Positions 50,401 through 64,000 are shown, numbered from the stretch's first letter. The stretch: 64,000 nucleotides of DNA from Acephala macrosclerotiorum (GCA_014904845.1 MU119329.1:90666-154665); one strand, 5' to 3'. The notes: generated by a model not told the origin, from the sequence alone. A program made the numbers and translations.

Positions 50401-53400
50401 GTTTAATTAAAATTTAAATATTTTTTTTTTTTATTTATTTATTTATCGATTTTTAAATTTATTATAATTTTTTTATAATATTAAAATTTAAATAATTTAA
50501 AAAAGTTTATTTTTAAAAAAAAAACTTTAATTACAAAATAAAAAAATTTATTAAATTCAATATTATTTTTAATTTTTAAATTTATATTTTATTTTATTAA
50601 TATTATTATAAAAAATAAAAAATTTAAAATATTAAAATTCTCGATTTTAAATTTTAAATATATTTATAAAATATTATTTATTATTCGAGAATTTATTTTT
50701 ATTTTTTTATAATAATAAATTTTAAAGTTTTATAAATATTTGAATTTTTATATAAGATTTTAAATTAAAATATTTAAAAATAATTAATATATTTAAAACT
50801 AGAAAAAGATTTTACGATAATTTAATAATAAATTGTTTTTATTTTTATATAAATTGAAATTTATATATTTTTAATCGAATAATATTTAATATTATAATTA
50901 AATTATTATTATTATTTAAAAAAAATTAAATTCGCGAACGTTTTTTTAATACGTTAAAAATAATAAAAATAAAACGTTTTATATTAATAATAAACGACGA
51001 TTTTAAAGAATATAAAATTATATTAAAATAAATTTAAAAAATAAACTCGAAAATTTCTAGTTTTATAAAAAAATTTATAATATAAATAGTATATATTCGA
51101 TAATTACGATTATCGTTTATAAATATTTAATAAATAAAATATTTTTTTTATATTTAATAAGTTTTTTTTTTTATAATTTAATTTTTTCGAGATTTTATTT
51201 TATTTTATTTATTATCGTAAAATTATATTCGAAAATCGATAATACGTAAATAATTAATAAAAAATTTATAAAAATTTATTATTTCGAAAAAAATTATATT
51301 AATTATATTATAAAATCGTCGTATATAAAAATAATTTATAATTTAAAATAATTTAAATTATTATTCGAATTAAATATTAAAAATTTTAATTGTTATTTCA
51401 ATAATTATTTATAATATAATTTTAATACGTTTTATCGCGCTATTTATTTATAAATTATATAAAATAATTAAATTCGAAATAAATAATTATTTTAATAAAA
51501 TGAAATTTTTAAATTTTTAAAATTTTTTTATTTTATTATTCGTTCGAAAACGTATAATTTAATCGTAATAAAAAACTGAAAAAAGTTTAAATTTATCGAA
51601 TATATTAAATTTGTTTTTTATAATATATATTTCGATTTTTTTAGTTTTATTATAATAAAAATAAATAAAATACTTAAATTCGTTTTTTATTGTTTTAAAA
51701 AAATCGATTATATTTATATAAATTAATTCGGTAAAATATTTTTTTAAATTAATATAATTTTTATAAAAAAACTTTTTTATTCGTTTTTTTAAATCCGTTT
51801 TATAAATATATAATACGAAAAATTATTTTAAATTTATATTTTATATTATATTTTTTAATTTAATTAAATTTTTTTCTTTAAAATATTCGAATTTTTCGTA
51901 TTAAATAATATATATTTTTTTATTATAAATATAATTAAAATTTAATATTAAAACTTTTATTAAATTAATTTAAATTTTTTAAACGTTTATTTAAAATATA
52001 TTATATATACTATTTATTATTAATTTAAATCGTAAATTTTATTATTATAATTAATTCGAATAATTCGTTTTTAAAAAATTAATTTATTAATATTAAAATA
52101 AAAAAAGTTTTAAATAATTATAATTATAAAAATAACGAGTTTTTTATTTTTAATTATTAAAATTATATTATTATTAGCGAGTTTTATTTTAATATTCGTT
52201 CGAATATAATTTAAATAAAATAAGAAATTAATTCGTTTTTTTAAATAAAATTTTAATCGATAAAATAATAAAAATTTTACTACGTAATTTTAAATTATAT
52301 TTATCGATTCTCGTAATTATATTAAATTTTTTTATTAAACGATTATATTAATTCGAATAATTTTTATTTATAAAATATATATCGTATATATTCGTTATTA
52401 AAAATAAATATATTAATAAACGTAGTTTGAAACTACGAAATAAAAACGTTTTAAATTTTAATAAAAATTATAAAAATATTAAACGTAAAAAAAAAAGAAT
52501 AATATTAAAATATAATAATTAAATAATTAAAAATATATATATATATATTCGTTTTATTTATAAAAAAATTAATTAAAAATTTCGTAATTATTATTCGTTT
52601 AATTTTATTTTATAAATAAATTAAAAATTAATATAATCGCGAATAATAAAAAATATTTTATATATTTTTTTATTTTAAAATTAAAATAAATAATTATATT
52701 TTTTTTTTATAAATTTTTTTTAAATTAATTCGTTTTTTAATAAGTTTTTCTTTTTATTTAAAATTATTTATTAAATATAATTTTTAAATAAAAATATTTT
52801 ATAATATATTCGAAAAAAATATAATAATAAAAATTAATAATTATTTTAATATTTATTTATTTTTTATAATAATTATTAATTTTGATTTTTTTTATCGATA
52901 TAATTATTATTTAAAATTATTATATATTAAAAAAAATTATAAAAATAAAAAATTCTTATTTAATTAAATAAATAAAAAAATTATATTTAAGAACGTTTTT
53001 AATATTATCGAAATATATATTAAAAAAATTATTTTAAAAATAATAAAATATCGTTATATTTTAAAATTGAAATCGATTATTTAATTTTATTAATAAAAAT
53101 TTAATATCGTTTTTTTTTTCAAAATTATTAATTATAATTTTTTTTTTTACGAATTATAATATAATAATATTAAATTTATTATTAATTGTATTTTTATTTT
53201 AAATTTATAATTATTTTTATTTATTTAAATATTTTTAAAATATATTATTATTATTATTTTCGATTGTAATTAATTTTATAAATGTATTATTAATAATTTT
53301 TCAATAAAAATAATATTTATTAATAAAAACGTTATCGATTTTTCGACGTTAATCGATTTAATTAAATTCGTTGAAATTCGATATAACGATAAAAATAAAT

Positions 53401-54499
53401 TTTTTTTTTTTTGAAATTTATAATTATTATATAATATTATTTAATTAATTTTCGTCGTAAAAGAATTATAAATATTTATACGAATTTTAATAATAATTTC
53501 AATGTATTTTTAATAAAATTCGTATATTTCGAAATTGTTTTTATTAAAAATAAAGTTTTTATTTGTAATTTAAATAATAATAAAAATGAAAAAAATTATA
53601 AAAAAATTTCGTTTAAATTGTTTATAAAAGAATTTTAAAATTAAATAAAAAATTAAATATAAAATAATCGAAATTAAAATCGCGATTTAAAATAAAATTA
53701 AAAAAAAATAAAAAAAATATTAATTGGAGTTTATATATAATAATAAAAAAAATTTATTTTAAAAAATAAAAAAATATTATTAATAAAACGAGTAATTTTT
53801 CGAGTTTTAATATTTTTTAAAAAACGAATAAAATATTTATAAAAAACGTTTATTTAAAATAATTTTAAATTTTTAAAATATTAATTTATTTATTAAAGTT
53901 TATTTTATATTTAATAATATAAAATTAAAAAAAAAATTAGAATTTAATAATCGAATATTTAAAAAATATAATTATTATTTAATTAAAATTTAATAATATT
54001 AAATTTTTAAATTAAATATATCGCGATAACGTTTAAATAAAAAATTAAAACGTGCAATTTAAAGAATTTAATATTCGATCATTAATTTCGATAAAAATTT
54101 AATAATTAAAAATTGTTTAAAATATTTTAAATAATTTTTTAAAACGTAAAAAAAATTTATATTTTTTTATTTTATTTTAAATATCGTTAAAAATAAAAAA
54201 CGATTTTTTTTCGAATTCAAAATCGAATATTTTAATTTATATTTTAATTTAAATTATTTTTAAATCGAAAATCTTAAAAAATTTATTTTGAAAAAATAAT
54301 TAAAATTAAAAACGTAATTTATTAATTTTTTTTTCGTTTTTAAATATTTTAAATTAAAATTAAAATTTAAATTATATTTTAATTTATTGAATTTTTTATA
54401 ATTTTTTTAAAAAAATTAAAAATTAAAACGTAAAATTTAATATTTTTAATTTTAATTTAAATATTTAATTTTAAAAAAAACTAATAATTAATCGTAAAA
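50401..54499. other. 4.1-kb heavily degraded AT-rich sequence, origin unknown
   Basis: GC is near 10% and both C and G outside CpG are almost absent, as in copy A. I found no terminal repeats, YVDD-like box or RNase H text on either strand. Most likely another RIP-destroyed transposon, but the class cannot be read. Confidence 0.4.
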
Positions 54500-54616
54500 T
54501 GTTAAAAAATAAAATAAAATACTTATTATATATATTTTAAAAAAAGAAATTTCGTTTTTTTATATATTTTATATAAAGTAAAAAATTGAAAAATGAAATT
54601 GAATTTTATTTTAATA
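54500..54616 (-). repeat. 3' LTR of Copia copy C (117 bp)
   Basis: It starts TGTTAAAAA and ends TTTTAATA, with the same layout as the LTRs of copy B but with nearly all C and several G lost. Confidence 0.82.
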
Positions 54617-55923
54617 TTTTTATTTTAATAAAAGTTTTTATAGATTAGATATAAAAATAAAAATTAGTTTTTATATGTTTAATATTAAAATATATTTTCG
54701 ATAAATTACAATTAAAATTTAATGAGAAAAAAGTTTTATAGAAAAATAGTAATTAAAAAAAACAATATTCGATTCGAAATTTTAAATCGACGTTAAATAC
54801 AATTAAAAAATTCAAATATAATAAGAGTTCGAATAATAAAATGAATAAAAAAGAAAAAATTGAAAATAATTAAATAAAATGTTTATTAAATAGTAAAAAA
54901 TCGATTTAAAATTAAAAACGAGAAATAAAAAAAGTAATTAAAAAAAAAAATTTTTAAATAAAATTTTTTTATATTATTTTATTTTTATAGTTTTTTTAAA
55001 AGTTTAAAATTTGTTTTAATATAAAGTTTTAATAAGATTATTTGTAATTTGTTTTAATATTAAAATATTTTTTAGTTTTATATGATTTTTAATAATTCTT
55101 TTTTATATAAAATAATATTAAATAATAATATATTTTAATTAATTGTAAAATTGCGAGTTTTAATTAAAGTAATAATTTTTTAATTGTTTTTGTAGATAAT
55201 AGTTGTATTAAAATTTAAATTTAAATCGAAATAAATTTGTTTAAGAAATTTTTATAATTATATAGTTTTTTTAATAGTGTTTATTTGATCGATATATTTC
55301 GTTTTGTATAAAGAGAATAAAATTGTAAATTGATGTTTAAAAAATTAAAAAATAATTGTAAAATTGATATTAAATATATATTCGAAAGTAAAATATCGAA
55401 TATTCGAATTTTCGATTTAATTAAAATTTGTATAGTTTATTAAAAATTTAATAAATTTTCGAAAAATAAGTTTTATAAAGAAAATAGATTTAAAGTATTG
55501 AAAGATTCGTTTGATAGTAAATATATAAATCGAAAGAAAGTTAAAAATAAATCGATTTACGATTAAAATTATAAATATTAAATCGAGTTATATATTAAAT
55601 ATAATATATATAAAAAAGTCGATCGTAAATTAGTATTAACGTTAAAAGTAATTATTAGTTTGATAGTAAATATTAATAAAAATAAAGTGATTAGAAGTTT
55701 TTATTAGAGTATAAAATAAAGTATAGTTCGTTATAAAATAATTTTTAAAGATTTTTTAAAAGTAAATTTTTTAAAAAATATAAAAAATATAATTTTAATA
55801 ATTTTATTTAATTTTTATCTTAAAGTAAAAATAATATAATTTGAAATTAAATATTTAAAATCGACGTTTAAAATAATTTTTAAGATTATTAATATTAATT
55901 ATTAAATTAATAATAATAATAAA

Positions 55924-55935
55924 ATCGTTAATATA
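55924..55935 (-). pseudogene. mutated reverse-transcriptase active site, copy C
   Basis: The codons TAT ATT AAC GAT spell YIND. The surviving Asp codon is the one whose G lies in CpG. The lost one is a G-to-A change. Confidence 0.65.
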
Positions 55936-56805
55936 AATAATAATAATTGTATTTTTTTAATAAAAAATCGAAAAATTTGTATTTAATAATTAGAAATAGA
56001 ATTCGATAAAAAAAGAATTAAAGTATTATATTAAATTTGAGAAAATTGTTTGAAATTATAAAAAGTTTTATTAAATTTAATTATTTTGAAAACGCTATAA
56101 TCAATAAAAAAAATTAATATAAATTTTTTTTTCGATTTTATTATAGAAAAAAATCGTTTTAATATTTATTTATTTTAATTTTTAATTATAAATAGTAATA
56201 AAAATAAAAATAGTTTTAGAGTTTATAAATTTGATTATAAAAATAAATATTTTATTGAAATTAAAATCGTATTATTATTTAAAGTTTCGAATTATTTATT
56301 ATATTTTGTATTAAAAAAAAATTTATAAATTTTTTTTTATTAGAAATTTCGATTATTTGAAATATTTATTGTATTTTATATTTTATTATTAATTAAAGAT
56401 TTATATTTTTTTATAATTATTATTTTTTAATATTTTTATTATAATAATTAAAATTCGAAAAGTTTAATAAAAAAAAATATTTAAAAAAGTAAAAAAAGAA
56501 ATTTCGTTAAAAAAAAATTAAAAAAATTAAAAAAATTATTATTTCGTTAAAAATATAATAAAATATATTTATTTGAAATAAAAAAATTATTGATTTAATT
56601 ATCGATTTTAATTTCGATAAATAAAATATTTATTTGTAATTTGAAGTAATAAATGTATTAATTCGTGTATTTAATATTTTTTTAAAATTAAAATTTTAAA
56701 AAGTAAATTCGTTAATTATTTTTTTTAATAAAATATTTTCGAATAATAATTCGATAAAAAAAAAGGCAATTATTAATAAATTAATACGATAAAACAATTT
56801 TATAT

Positions 56806-56807
<2 letters not shown>

Positions 56808-56874
<67 letters not shown>
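56808..56874. repeat. 67-bp poly(T) run inside copy C
   Basis: An uninterrupted T run stands where copy B has mixed T-rich sequence near 44.23-44.31 kb. It may be a true homopolymer or a consensus error. Confidence 0.85.
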
Positions 56875-56875
<1 letters not shown>

Positions 56876-59800
56876 AAATAAATTTTTTTTTTAAAGAGAT
56901 TAATTTAATTAAAAAACGTTTTTATTGAGTTTAAAAAAAGAATTTGATTAATAATAAAGTAATTAAATCGTTTGAAAGTAAAATAAATCGTTTGTTATAA
57001 ATTGAAAAAAAATTTAAAAAAAATAAAAAGTTTAAAAGTTTAATTTTAATTATTTAAATTAAAATAAATATAAAATTGTAATTTGCGATTGAATTTTGTA
57101 AATATAATTATCGACAAAAGAAAATTTCGATTAATATTATTAGTTTTACAATTAAACAATTAAATAATATAAAATTATTAAATAATAAAAAAATCGAAAA
57201 TAAAGTAAATTTTTCGATTATAAAATTTTTTTTCGTTATAAAACGTTTTTATTTGAATTAAAATATTAAATTAAAAAAAAGTCGAAATAACAATTATTAT
57301 TTTAAATAGTATAAAAAAAGAAATTTTTTAATAAATAATAAATTTATTAAAATTGAAAAAAAAATTTATAATAATAATTTTATTTTTATTATTTTTTTTA
57401 TAAACTTTTTTTATTAAATTTATTTAATAATTTTAATTGTAATTTTATAAACGATTTTATTATTTGATTTAAAAATTCGATAGATTTAATTTTTTTTAAG
57501 ATTTATAAATATTTTTTAAATTATTTTATTTTATAATTTTTATTATTTTTTCGAATTATTATAATAAATAATTGAATTGAAATTTTTTATATAATTATAA
57601 TAAAAATGATTTTTATAAAAAATTTTATAAAAAATAATATTTAAATTAAAAATAAAAATAAATAAATATATATAATATATTAAATCGTTTTTAATTAAAA
57701 TTTGAAATTGAAATTAATTTTTTTTAAAATAAATATTATAATATATTAAATAATTTATTTAAAACGTTTAATTAAATTATTTATTTTTAAAGTATATAAT
57801 TTAATAATTTTTTATATAATATATAATAAATCGAAAGTTTTTAAAGTTTATTACGAGAATAAATTCGATAATATTCGAGTAAATAAATTTTATAAAGAAT
57901 TAATTTAATTTAATTTTATAATCGTAAGATTTTCGTTTATTTTTTTTTAAATAAAAAATATTTTATAAATAATAAAATTATAATTATTAAATTCGTTAAT
58001 TTTTTCGAAATTAATATTATTTATTATTTTTATTAATCGATCGAAATTTTGTTTTTCGATATATTCGAATTATTTATATTAAAAAAGTTTATTTATTTTA
58101 ATTTAATATATTTTCGAGATATAAAATAATTTAAAACGCTTTATAAAAAATTAACGATCGATAATAAAAAAAGTATATTTCGAGATAAAAAGAAAATAAT
58201 TAATATTAAACGAAATAAAAAAAAATAAAAAATTGTTTAAAGTTTATTCGTATAAAAATATAAAAGTAATAAAAATATAAAATTTCGATAAAAAAATCGA
58301 AAAAAATTAGTAATTTTAATAAAATAGTAATCTTTAATAGAAATTAAATCGTATCGAAAAAAAGAAAAAAAAGTAATAATAGTTTAATTTTGTAAACGGT
58401 AATTAAAAAAGATTTAATCGTATTAGTCGAAAATGAAAAAAAGAAATCGATATAACGATACTAATAATTTTTATAACGTAAAAAAATTATATAATAATTC
58501 GATTAAAAAACTAAAAATCGTTTTTAATAATAATATTAATCGTATAAAAATTAGTTCTTTATAAAATCGAATTTCGAGTTATTAAAATTTTATAATTTCT
58601 TCGAAATAATTGTAAAATCGAAATTAAATTAAATAGTTTTATAAATAAATAATATTTAATATTTATAAAATTTAAAATAATTAGTATATTATTAAAATTT
58701 AAAATTGAAATAATAAAAAAAAATTTATTTTTAAATTTAATAAAATCACTAATTTTATTATATTATTTAAAATTGCTTTTTTTTTTAATTTTTTAAAGTG
58801 ATTTTTAATTTCGATAATATAATTAGTATAATCGATATCGATAATTTAATCGTTTTAAAAAATTCGAAAAAAAAATAGTAAAAAATGTATTCGATTTATA
58901 TAGTAATCGATCGAAAACGAATTAATCGATAATTACAATAAAAATATAATTTAATTTTATAGAAAAATTAAAAACGTATTTTCGATTCAAGAAATCTAAA
59001 AATTTAACGATCGATTTTATCGATAATAAGAAAATAGTCGTAAACAGTTTATTTTACTAAAAAAAAAAAAAGTAAAAATTCGAGTAAAATTATCGATTAT
59101 AATTTGAATCTCGAGAAAAAAGTTTTATAATATATAATTTAAAAAATCGAAAATTACGTTTTAAGTTTCGAATTCGTTCGAATATAAATTTTTTTTTAAT
59201 TTAATATCGATAATTAAATAAATAATATTATAATCGATTATAATTGCGTTTATATTTATTGTAAAACTTTTTTTTGATTATAAAGTTTTTAAAGAATTAA
59301 AATTTTTATTTTATTTACGAGAATTATTATTATTATTAATTCGTTTTCGTTTTCGTTTATTATTATTTATTTTTTTATTGAATTTTTTTTTAAAATAAAA
59401 AAATTTAATTTAGTATTTAGTTTTCATATAATACGATTTTTTGTAATAATTATAAAAATTAATTAAATCGCAAAAATAAGAATTATTATTTTTATAAATT
59501 ATAAACGTCGATTTAAAATTGTTTATAAATATATTTTATTAAGTTTTTTCAATAAATGTTTTCGAGATTATCGAATTAAAATTAATTGTAAATTTTTTAA
59601 TTTTAATTAATAAATTATTAGTTTGAAAAAAAAAAAATTTAATTATAAATTTTAAATCGTATAAAAAACGAATAATAAAATAAGTTTTATAAAACGCTAT
59701 AACGAAATTATAATCGATTAATTTATTATTAACTCGAAAAAATAAATTCGTATATTTAAAAATATTTTTATAATTTATAAAATAAATCGAAAAAAATTTA

Positions 59801-62157
59801 ATAATAAATTCGATTAATTTATTATTTTTTTCGATTCGATTAATTTGTAAAATATTTATTATAATATAAATTCGAGTACAATTTTTAATTTTATTTAAAT
59901 TTAAATAATTATATTTACTTTAAATTATTATATAAATATGAAATTATTTTTTTATTAAAAAAAAAAGCGATTTATTATAAATTATTTTTAAAATATTATA
60001 ATTTTTAATTTTTTTAACGTATATAATTTATTGAGTTTTTGTAATATTATTCGTTAAATTTAAAATAAATATTGAATAATAAAACTCGAGAATTTATTAT
60101 AAAGTAAAAATCAAATTATTTATTATTAAAATTTTAATTATTTGATAATCGAAATTAAATTAATTGAATTTATTATTTTCGAATTAAAAAATAATATTAA
60201 AAGTTAAATTAAATAATTTTTTTTCGATTATTATATAAATTTATAACGATTTTAAAAATATTAAAATGATTTTAAATAAAAATATTAAATAAAACAATAA
60301 ATTAAACTATTTTATACGATAATAATATCGACGAAATCGAAATCGAGTAAATGCGTTTAAAAATCGATTAATAAATTTTAAAAAAGTATTAAAAAATTTG
60401 ATATCGAGAAAAAAATTAATTTTATAAAAAAAAAAAAAAAAAATTTAAAAAAAAATTCAATTATAAATATTTTATTTAAATCGCTTGAAATTTTTTTTAA
60501 AATTGTATAAAAAAATATTAAAAAAGTAATTCGTTTAAAATAATTCGAAAAAATTATAATAATTAATAAAAAAATTGAAAAAAAATCGAAATTATTAATT
60601 TAAAAATTAAAAGTTTAAATTAAATTTAAAATTAAAATATAAATATAATTTGAATTTACGATCGATTCGTAGTTCAAATAAATAATAAAAAGAGTTTATT
60701 AAATAAAATACTCAATAAAAATCGTTAAATTAAATTTTAAGTGATTCGAAAAATTATAAGAATTTCGATTAAAATTTGAATTTAATTTAAAAAATGAATA
60801 ATATAATAATTAAATTAATCGATAGAATTTGTAAAATAATAATAATTTTTTTAAAAATTTATTTAAAAAAAAAAAAAATATTATTGAAAGCGTCGAAAAC
60901 GAACGAATAATAATTTCGATTAAAAATATCGATAAATATATTAAATAAATTTTAAATAGTATTTTATAAATAATAAAATTAATAATCGAGATTACGTTAT
61001 AAAAATTGAAAATTGAATTAAAATTATTTAAATTCGAATAGAGATTTTTTGATAAAAAAAAAACTAATAAAATAATCTATATAATATTTTTGAGATTTTA
61101 TATTTTTTTTCGATTCGATTAATTTTTTTTTATTTTTAATATTATTTTTTGTAAATTTTTATTTCGTTTGTTTTAATATATTAATTTCGAATATTATTTT
61201 TTTAGCGATAATAAATCGATTAAATATTTCGATATAATTATAAATCGATAAAAGTTTTTTATATAAAATAATTAAATTATTAATTGAGATTAAATTAATC
61301 GAATATTTAATCGATAGAAAGTTTTATTATATTCGCGTAAATATATTTTGAGTTTTATACTAGTAAAAAAAGTTTTATAATAAAAAAATTAATAAAACGA
61401 GAGAAAAAAAATAACGATTTAAATTAATATTAAAATTTTTTTTTTTTATATTTATAGTATATAAATTAAACTATAATAATTATAAATATTATATAGTAAA
61501 ATATCGAATATTTTTTTTTTACGATTTTTTTTTTCGATTATAAAGTTTTTAAACGAGTAAAATATCGAGTAATATAATAAAATATATTTATTTTAAAAAA
61601 TTAAAACTAGTAATCGATATAAAATATCTCGAGTTTTTAAGAGTCGTTAAATACAATTTTAATTTCTTTTTTTAATTAAAATTAAAAAAAGAAAATTGAA
61701 AATAGACGAAAAAAAGAATTTCGATTAATTGAATTTATTACGAGTTATTTTAATTCTATAAAATCGAGTAAAACTATTATAATTGTAATAACGGCATTTA
61801 AAAATTAAAAATTAAAACTGCGAATCGTCGAATACGAAAAACTGCTCGTTCGTGTACGGTAAAAAGTAATTAAAAATATTTTTTAATTGAAAGTAAAAAT
61901 TAATTTAATTAAAAAATAGAAAATAAGATTACTAATAAATTCGAAGGATTTTTAAAGGTTTTTCGATGTTTTCGAGTATTTAGCGCTCTTTAAAAAAAAT
62001 AACTATAATTTTTATATATTATATAAATTAATATTTTATTATAAACTAAAAATATTTAATTAAATAATAATTAATTAATAGAGTAATAGAATTTACGTCG
62101 AGTAAAAAGAAAAACGAAGTAAAAACTAAATTTAATACGAAATAAAAATTTATAATC

Positions 62158-62273
62158 TGTTAAAAAATAAAATAAAGTATTCTTTGTATATATTCTAAGG
62201 AAAAAAACTTCGTTTCTTTATATGCTTTGTATAAAATAAAAACTGGAAAATGAAATTGAATCTCATTTTAACA
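62158..62273 (-). repeat. 5' LTR of Copia copy C (116 bp)
   Basis: It begins TGTTAAAAA and ends TTTTAACA, and shares TATATTCTAAGG and TTTATATGCTTTGTAT with the 5' LTR of copy B. Confidence 0.83.
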
Positions 62274-62690
62274 ATTTTTAATATAATTCGTTACGCGAAA
62301 CTTTTAAATTATTTTATTATTCGATATAAGATTTTTTAATAATTAAATTATTAGAATTTACTTAGTAATAAATACTTGTATATTTATTAGTAAAAATAAA
62401 TTATAATTTAAATTTTATAAATTATAAAAATTAAATTATTATAAAAATAATATAATTATATTATAATTAACGTTTTATTTATAATATATTGATTTATAAA
62501 TAATATTATTATTAATACGAGAAAATTAATCGAAATTTTTTTTTATATAAATTAATATTAAATTTATTAATTATTATTTCTCGTAATATAAATCGAATAA
62601 ATAAAATAATAAAATTATTTAAATCGTATTAATTTTTTTTAAAAAAAATTTCGTTTATTTAATATTAATAATATATTTAAAATTATTAAT

Positions 62691-62728
<38 letters not shown>

Positions 62729-63909
62729 TATTTAATTAATAAAATTATTAATATTTAATATAATATATTTAAATTAAATATATAAATAATATATTATAAA
62801 AAAACCAATAAATTAAATTAATAATAATAATATAAATATAATTAATATATTAAATATATTTATTTAAAAATATAAATATATTATTAAAAAAAAAAATTTT
62901 TAATGTTTTTATATATATATATTTATTAAAAATAAAAATTAAATAAAATTATTAAATTTATATTAACAACTTTCAATTTAAGAATAATAAATTTAATATT
63001 TTTAAATATAATTAAATCGATTAAAAAATTACTATCGAATTTATTAAATAATTTCTAGTTTAAACGTATTTTTTTAAACGTTTTAAATACTTTAAATACT
63101 TTAAATATTTTAAATATATTAAACGTATTAAATATATTAAACTAAAATAATATATTTTAAATATTATATTTTTTATAAACGTATAAATTATCATATTTGT
63201 AATTTACTAATAAATTAATACGAAATTTAAATTAATAATAGTATTTATATTTCGTAGTATTAATATTATTATTAGAACTAGTAATTTAAACTTATATTCT
63301 ATTATTCGTATATATATATTTTTTTTATAATATTTATTAAATTTATATTAATTCGTACGTATTATATTCTCGTAGTTTTAAATCGAAATAATAATTTTAT
63401 AATATTAAATAAAATCGATTATTTTTAAAATATATATAATAAAATTTAAAAATAAAATTTAATATTATTTATTATATAAAAAGCGATAAATAATTTATTA
63501 ATAAAATAATAAAATATATAAAAATAATTAATAAAGAAAATTTTAATTTTAATTTATATATAATTTATAATTTATTTCTTCGTAAAAATATATATATATA
63601 TTTAATATAATTTATTAATTATTTTTAATTCGTTATTATTATTTTTTTTTTTATATTTTTCTCGTAAATTTTAATATTTTTTTAAATTTAAACTTATTTT
63701 TATCGTTTTAATTAATTAGTACTATCGAGTTTTTTTCGTTTAATTATATATAATAATATAATTTATTATTATTTATTTTTTCGAATATAATAAATTCGTT
63801 TAATTTTTTACGTATAAAATTTTTAAAATTTTATTATGTCGTATTTTAATAATATTAATATTCGCTTTTTTAATATTTTTTTTTTTTTTCTAATTTGAAT
63901 TAAAAATAT

Positions 63910-64000
<91 letters not shown>
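62274..64000. other. AT-rich sequence to the window end, no gene
   Basis: About 1.7 kb, with a (TA)n run near 62696-62725, an ATTAAA/TTTAAATA-rich part near 63080-63150, and a T run from 63913 to the last base (88 T, probably longer outside). Non-CpG cytosines are a little more common just after copy C. No element or gene is recognised. Confidence 0.5.

Larger units (their letters stand above)
54500..62273 (-). mobile_element. Ty1/Copia retrotransposon copy C, RIP-degraded, both LTRs
   Basis: This 7,774-bp element matches copy B from LTR to LTR, in the same orientation. LTRs are 54500-54616 (117 bp) and 62158-62273 (116 bp). The RT box reads YIND (55924-55935), so one catalytic Asp is lost. 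The block matching RNase H lies near 55000-55220. The bases outside the LTRs (TAAAA and ATTTT) do not match as a target-site duplication, which could reflect mutation or recombination between elements. A run of 67 T (56808-56874) replaces about 80-90 bp of mixed sequence present in copy B. Confidence 0.85.

Noticed and set aside
62696..62725. (TA)n run as a possible centromere or origin signal
   Set aside because: A 30-bp dinucleotide run in DNA of about 10% GC is expected by chance and slippage; nothing else supports a special role.

Overview
The window looks like part of a filamentous ascomycete chromosome (Pezizomycotina). Introns are short (about 45-60 bp, GT..AG), and genes sit on both strands with 1-2 kb spacers. 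The families are typical: an AzgA purine permease, an Egh16-like secreted protein, an ankyrin protein with a fungal STAND-type N-terminus, a G3BP/Nxt3-like NTF2-RRM protein and the FACT subunit Pob3. A plant-associated Leotiomycete is my best guess, from the gene set and from the bipartite base composition; this is inference.

The window has two halves that meet at about 34.95-35.1 kb. The left half (1-34,946) has balanced base composition and carries genes. Intact-looking genes are: a Ser-rich unknown protein (1-1833, minus, runs off the edge), the AzgA-like permease (3528-5663), an Hsp70/actin-fold-like membrane protein (7421-8712, minus), the Egh16-like protein (10156-11195, minus), the ankyrin protein (17036-19164, minus), a TPR-like protein (20435-23056, minus), a small coiled-coil protein (24381-24845), the NTF2-RRM protein (26507-28189) and Pob3 (32536-34466). 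Between them lie broken genes: remnants at 5985-6636, 12813-13533 and 13741-14578, a secreted-protein gene whose start codon reads ATA (15510-15923), an MFS transporter lacking both ends (30663-32187), and a membrane-protein tail cut by a retrotransposon (34741-34946).

The right half (34,947-64,000) is roughly 10-20% GC and has no living gene. It is built mainly from three minus-strand copies of one Ty1/Copia family: copy A (34,947 to about 41,200), copy B (42,042-49,886) and copy C (54,500-62,273). B and C have paired LTRs of 116-117 bp that begin TGT and end in (or decay from) ACA, and RNase H and the reverse transcriptase YVDD box can still be read in decayed form. The decay looks like repeat-induced point mutation (RIP). 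Unusually, almost every surviving cytosine is in CpG, and the direction of mutation differs between copies. A 10-N gap (40,177-40,186) is flanked by about 366 bp present on both sides.

I found no CRISPR array, rRNA, tRNA or bacterial-type operon. The strongest leads for something unusual are the CpG-sparing, strand-biased mutation process, the 757-bp intron of the TPR gene that carries its own promoter-like region and an in-frame open exon, and the retrotransposon that both breaks a gene and forms the isochore boundary.
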